Shown: piece by piece, positions 60,568 through 64,000 of the stretch
Layout: every line of letters begins with the position of its first letter
Position numbering within the stretch: position 1 is the stretch's first letter
Assembly: GCF_042242105.1 (NCBI RefSeq)
Contig: NC_092029.1
Coordinates: forward strand, 3,095,885-3,159,884
Source of the DNA: Pempheris klunzingeri
Taxonomy: Eukaryota; Chordata; Actinopteri; Acropomatiformes; Pempheridae
Length of the DNA stretch: 64,000 bases
Reading direction: 5' to 3'
The notes under the pieces: generated by a model
Seen by the model: the letters and a program-made list of their open reading frames with translations, nothing else
Told to the model about the DNA's origin: nothing
Databases searched by the model: none
Program-made: the position numbers and the translations under genes

Positions 60568-61795
60568 GCATTCCTCGGGATGTCCCGCTCTAAAGATATC
60601 TTGACAGCAGGAAATACGATCTGTCTGTCTCCCTCTCTCCATCTGGCTCAGTTGTTTCCATTTTTAATGCACACAGAGCAAAAGTGTTTTAAAGGTCACA
60701 GAGGGCGTCTTCACCTCAGAGGTCCTCTCAGAAAAGGAGAAAAGTGTCTGCTGAGCTGTTAGCTTTTAAGTTAAACTGCATAAACTGTTGGCAGCTATAA
60801 AAGGGAAGAAGGGAATATAAAAGGGAACTTCTTTTACTTTGCCTTCATACTTGTGCGACTCCCACTGACCTTTTAGTTTTTCTTTCCCCAGCCACCTTCT
60901 GCTCCCCATCCTCCATTTCCGCTCAACGATTCAAAATTCATAAAAGGAGGGTTATAACCGATACTCCAAGATATCCATCTTTTTTCTGTCTCTATCTGTC
61001 TCTGGTTACAGCCCCCCTGTTTTTTTTTGTCTGTGCTGCTGGGTGGGTCAGGTTGCCAGCCTGCCTCCTTGCTCTGGAGTAGGGAGCTGTTGGGAGAAAT
61101 AGATAGAGCTGGGGAAAAAAGGGATGAGGAGGGAGGATTAAAAAGACTGGATGACATGAGAGAAGAGGGAGAGATGAGAGCGAGGAGGGAGAGGGAAGGA
61201 GAAGGGGAAGGAGGAAAAGGCAGAGGGGAAAGAGAAGAAGGATAGGGGAGAGTTTAGTCATTTAGCTGCTTCTGTCTTCGCAGGTGATTTATGTATGTTC
61301 ACACTGCACCTTAATATCTGAATCCTCATGAAACCTCCCGTCTGTAAGTTCACACACAGGGTGAATATGAAAGTCTGCGACAGCTCTAGGTGCCATCATT
61401 CCCTGACATTTTCAAGCATCATAAAACTTCATCAGGCGTAGTGCTGACTTTCCATAAGAACAGTTTTTGGGGTTGTGGACCGCTGAGATGCAGCATTTTA
61501 CATTTCATGCTTTATTTCTTCATCTTCGCAGTGGTTGTGTTGTCAATGTTGTCCCAAATGTGAAATAGACACACTGAATGGTGAGATGGCTGCTGGTGCT
61601 GACTGAAACTTCGCCGTGCTGCATTTAAAATCGAGCCTTTTTGTATGGAAGTTCTGCACTGCGTGCGACGCCGGGCAGCAGAAGGATGGCAGCCCAAACT
61701 GCTGTTCCTCTGTAGCAGAGAGAGGAGAGGGGGGGATGATAAAAGTGAGAGATCACCAGTCATCTCCCTCCCTGGCCCAGCATAAAGCAGCTTTA

Positions 61796-61839
<44 letters not shown>

Positions 61840-62504
61840 ATGCAGCCAGTATATTACACCCTAGTGAGGATTTCACTACATAGGAGATTATGCGGCAGTA
61901 AAACCTGCTATTTACTGGTCTTGGCTGGCTGGCAGGCTGGTTTATGGACTGAATGACTGGCCTGACAGCTAGAAGAGTGACCAGTTGGCTAATTTCTTTA
62001 CTCGGTCAATGACTGACTGACAGCTTGACAGGTTGATCTACTGTCTACTTGTATTAAATGAGTATCTGAGTGGCTAAATAGCTGCTGTATTGGCTGAGTA
62101 CCATGTTGAATATCTGTGTGAATGGCCGACTGCAGATGAAATTCTGCTTAAGCTTCTCATTGTGAGTTTTGAAGGTCCTTGGGTGCCGTTAAAAGCTTAT
62201 ATGAATGTGTTTTTGTTTGCATGTGTGAGGAATGAGGACGTTTTTTTTTTTTTTTTGTAAAATATCCACAGTGTATGTGTAAGTGTGTGTGTGTGTGTGA
62301 CGATGTATAAACACTTTATTTAAATAAGTGCATTTTAATAGATCGCATGTGCAAGTCACAAGTTTTATACCAGGATCCTAACATGCATCAGGGCCTCCAT
62401 GTTGTCCTCTTGTCTTCCTCCTCAGCTCTCCTTTTATTCTGTAAATAAACAGTGACACAAGAACCCACAGGAAATGATAGGGCTGCTGCTACAGTTCAAC
62501 CTTC

Positions 62505-62563
<59 letters not shown>

Positions 62564-63807
62564 ACAGCGCCTGTGTGTCAGAGGAAGTGTCGGTTTTTGT
62601 TCAACCCTGACTCACTCTGTGCTGCTGTGGTCATGTCCTATAGTGAAGCCGCCTCTGTTTCCTCTCTGAAATGGTTCCTATTGAGGTGAAACGTCTTTAG
62701 AAACAGCCGTGTGTTTTTTTTTTTTTTACTCTCACCACAAACCTGCCTCCTCACAATGTGTGTGTCTGTTTGCCGAGCGGTCTGAGATGGTGCACACCAC
62801 ATAACTCCGACAATCTGGCTTTGAGGCTGGCCTTTGTTATGTGTCATACATCTCTTTATCATGGCTGTGGCTACCCGCTGTCAGATATCATATACAGATT
62901 AAACACATGGGGTTTGTTTGTGGCACAGTAGCAGTGGTGATGGTAGCTGTAGAAATAGCTGTGTTATTGTCTACCTAGCAAGAATAACTGTTGGAGATGG
63001 AAAACAGATTTTACTACATTTCTGCGAAAATTAAATGACCTGCAGTTGTTGAAAATTTAAAGTTATATTGAATATTAAAACCAAATGTTTCCTGTATTGC
63101 CTAATGGCATCTGTATCAGCTGTTAGAAACACAGAGGTCTCAGAAAGCACCTGCTTAGCACCTTTAGCTAGTGAACTAGTTACCAATAACATTCTTTGCT
63201 AACTGAGTTTTAACGTTCTGTAATGTGAGAGCAGTCTAACGACTTGACTAGTGTAGCCAGTGTAAATGTTTTCCAGCTGTGGTGGAACATCAGTGATTGT
63301 CGACAGTAAGAGCTGTAATGAGTCACAGATTTTATAGATGGGGGGGTCTGAATGTTAACACATGTCGATTTGCTGGAAATAATCTCTCTCCCTCTTTCTG
63401 TCTCTCTCTCTGTCTCTCTCTCTCCCTCCCCAGCATCCTGTTCCATCGGTCCCGACCTTCAAACCGTCCATGTCGGTCCCAGACTGGCTTGTGGCCATCC
63501 AGAACTACATGAAGGCTCTGCAGTATCCTTTAGCACAAGCACGACACACAGCAGCACACGCTGCCATGACAACACGTGTCACGGAGAGAGCTACACCTGT
63601 CAGGTGGAGTTAGCCTGGGTCTCACCACACCTGATGTCTCTGCAGACTGTGAAGTATGGAGACACCAACTTCAGGAACACTCTGTCAACAATGGAGGGAC
63701 AGATAAACGACTAAAACTAAAAATCCTGTCATCCTTAACATTTCTATCAGATACAACCACACAGGAACCCAGTTCTTTGAGATCAAGAAGAGTCGTCCAC
63801 TGTGTGG
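56539..63807 (+). CDS. vash2: Vasohibin-2, first three coding exons (partial)
   Basis: Coding exons 56539-56859, 63434-63522 and 63751-63807 join in phase; the gene continues past the window. The start at 56539 gives MTG, as in vertebrate VASH2. The Ser/Pro-rich N-terminus ends in an acidic run, followed by [25 protein letters not shown], then [14 protein letters not shown] and [17 protein letters not shown], the first blocks of the vasohibin transglutaminase-like fold. Vasohibins with partner SVBP remove the C-terminal tyrosine of alpha-tubulin; the catalytic Cys-His-Ser residues lie in later exons. VASH2 rather than VASH1 because of the MTG start, GFPI, IRNAA and DWL-AIQNYMK residues. Intron 1 is 6.6 kb. 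Confidence 0.95.
58928..58999 (+). repeat. (CA)n and (TA)n microsatellites
   Basis: CA run (58928-58949) followed, after about 20 nt, by a TA run (58971-58999). Confidence 0.9.
60522..60562 (+). repeat. (CA)n microsatellite
   Basis: About 20 CA units in vash2 intron 1. Confidence 0.95.
61801..61836 (+). repeat. (GT)n microsatellite
   Basis: 18 TG units in vash2 intron 1. Confidence 0.95.
62508..62562 (+). repeat. (CA)n microsatellite, long
   Basis: About 27 uninterrupted CA units, the longest pure dinucleotide run in the window. Confidence 0.95.
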
Positions 63808-64000
63808 GTAAGTGGGCTGCAGCTTTCTAAAGGACATGCAGTTACAGTGTACTTTGATTATCAGAATCTTAAGGTAAACTATTTACCTTAAAACCATCTC
63901 ATCAAGGTAAAAACCTCAGCAGAAAAGGCTGTATGTCCGTTCTGATGAATAGAGATTTCTTCTGCATGCATGTAGTTGCTGTAACAAAGGGCTGCCTATT

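Larger units (their letters stand above)
56860..63433 (+). other. vash2: vash2 intron 1
   Basis: Long intron with no internal gene seen on either strand. It contains CA/GT microsatellites (58928-58949, 60522-60562, 61801-61836, 62508-62562), a TA run (58971-58999) and a purine-rich GGAGA stretch (61110-61245). Reading frames here are short and not protein-like. Confidence 0.6.

Noticed and set aside
1-64000. CRISPR arrays, operons, tRNA or rRNA genes
   Set aside because: The repeats seen are microsatellites, minisatellites and transposon ends without spacer structure. No cloverleaf-like tRNA or rRNA sequence was noticed, and the DNA is plainly eukaryotic.

Overview
The window is nuclear DNA from a bony fish, most likely a percomorph teleost. 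The evidence is intron-rich genes with GT-AG junctions, CYP2K-type P450 genes, orphan two-Ig-domain receptors of a fish-specific style, Rex1/L2-type LINE tails, MITEs and dense CA/GT microsatellites. All gene models below are spliced by hand; every exon set keeps an open frame and matching intron phases.

Layout: (1) 1-1665, the last three coding exons of an SLC49/FLVCR transporter (flvcr1), plus strand. (2) 6112-21299, two Ig-superfamily inhibitory receptor genes, plus strand. Gene A (leader at 7761, stop at 13845) carries three tandem V-type/C-type Ig exon pairs before one transmembrane exon, and its leader exon lies in a very recent 1.13-kb tandem duplication. Gene B (17251-21299) has the simpler layout of leader, V, C, TM and tail. 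(3) 25208-34583, two intact nine-exon CYP2K-like genes on the minus strand. (4) 37533-54179, four tandem Ig receptor genes (D1-D4) of a second but related subfamily, plus strand, all with several ITIM-like tyrosine motifs. (5) 54900-63807, the promoter/5'UTR region and first three coding exons of vasohibin-2 (vash2), continuing past the window.

FLVCR1 and VASH2 are also close neighbours in tetrapods (human 1q32, from memory), so the receptor and P450 genes look like a fish-specific insertion or expansion inside an old syntenic pair. The six receptors appear to be one functional group: type I membrane proteins with a cleaved leader, one V-like and one C-like Ig domain (three pairs in gene A), a single TM segment without a charged residue, and tails with V/I/L-x-Y-x-x-V/I motifs expected to recruit SH2-domain phosphatases. 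The most unusual features are the three-cassette ectodomain of gene A, its duplicated leader, a deleted splice-acceptor region at its second V exon, loss of an intron in D3, and a 147-nt identical tract shared by exon 7 of the two P450 genes.
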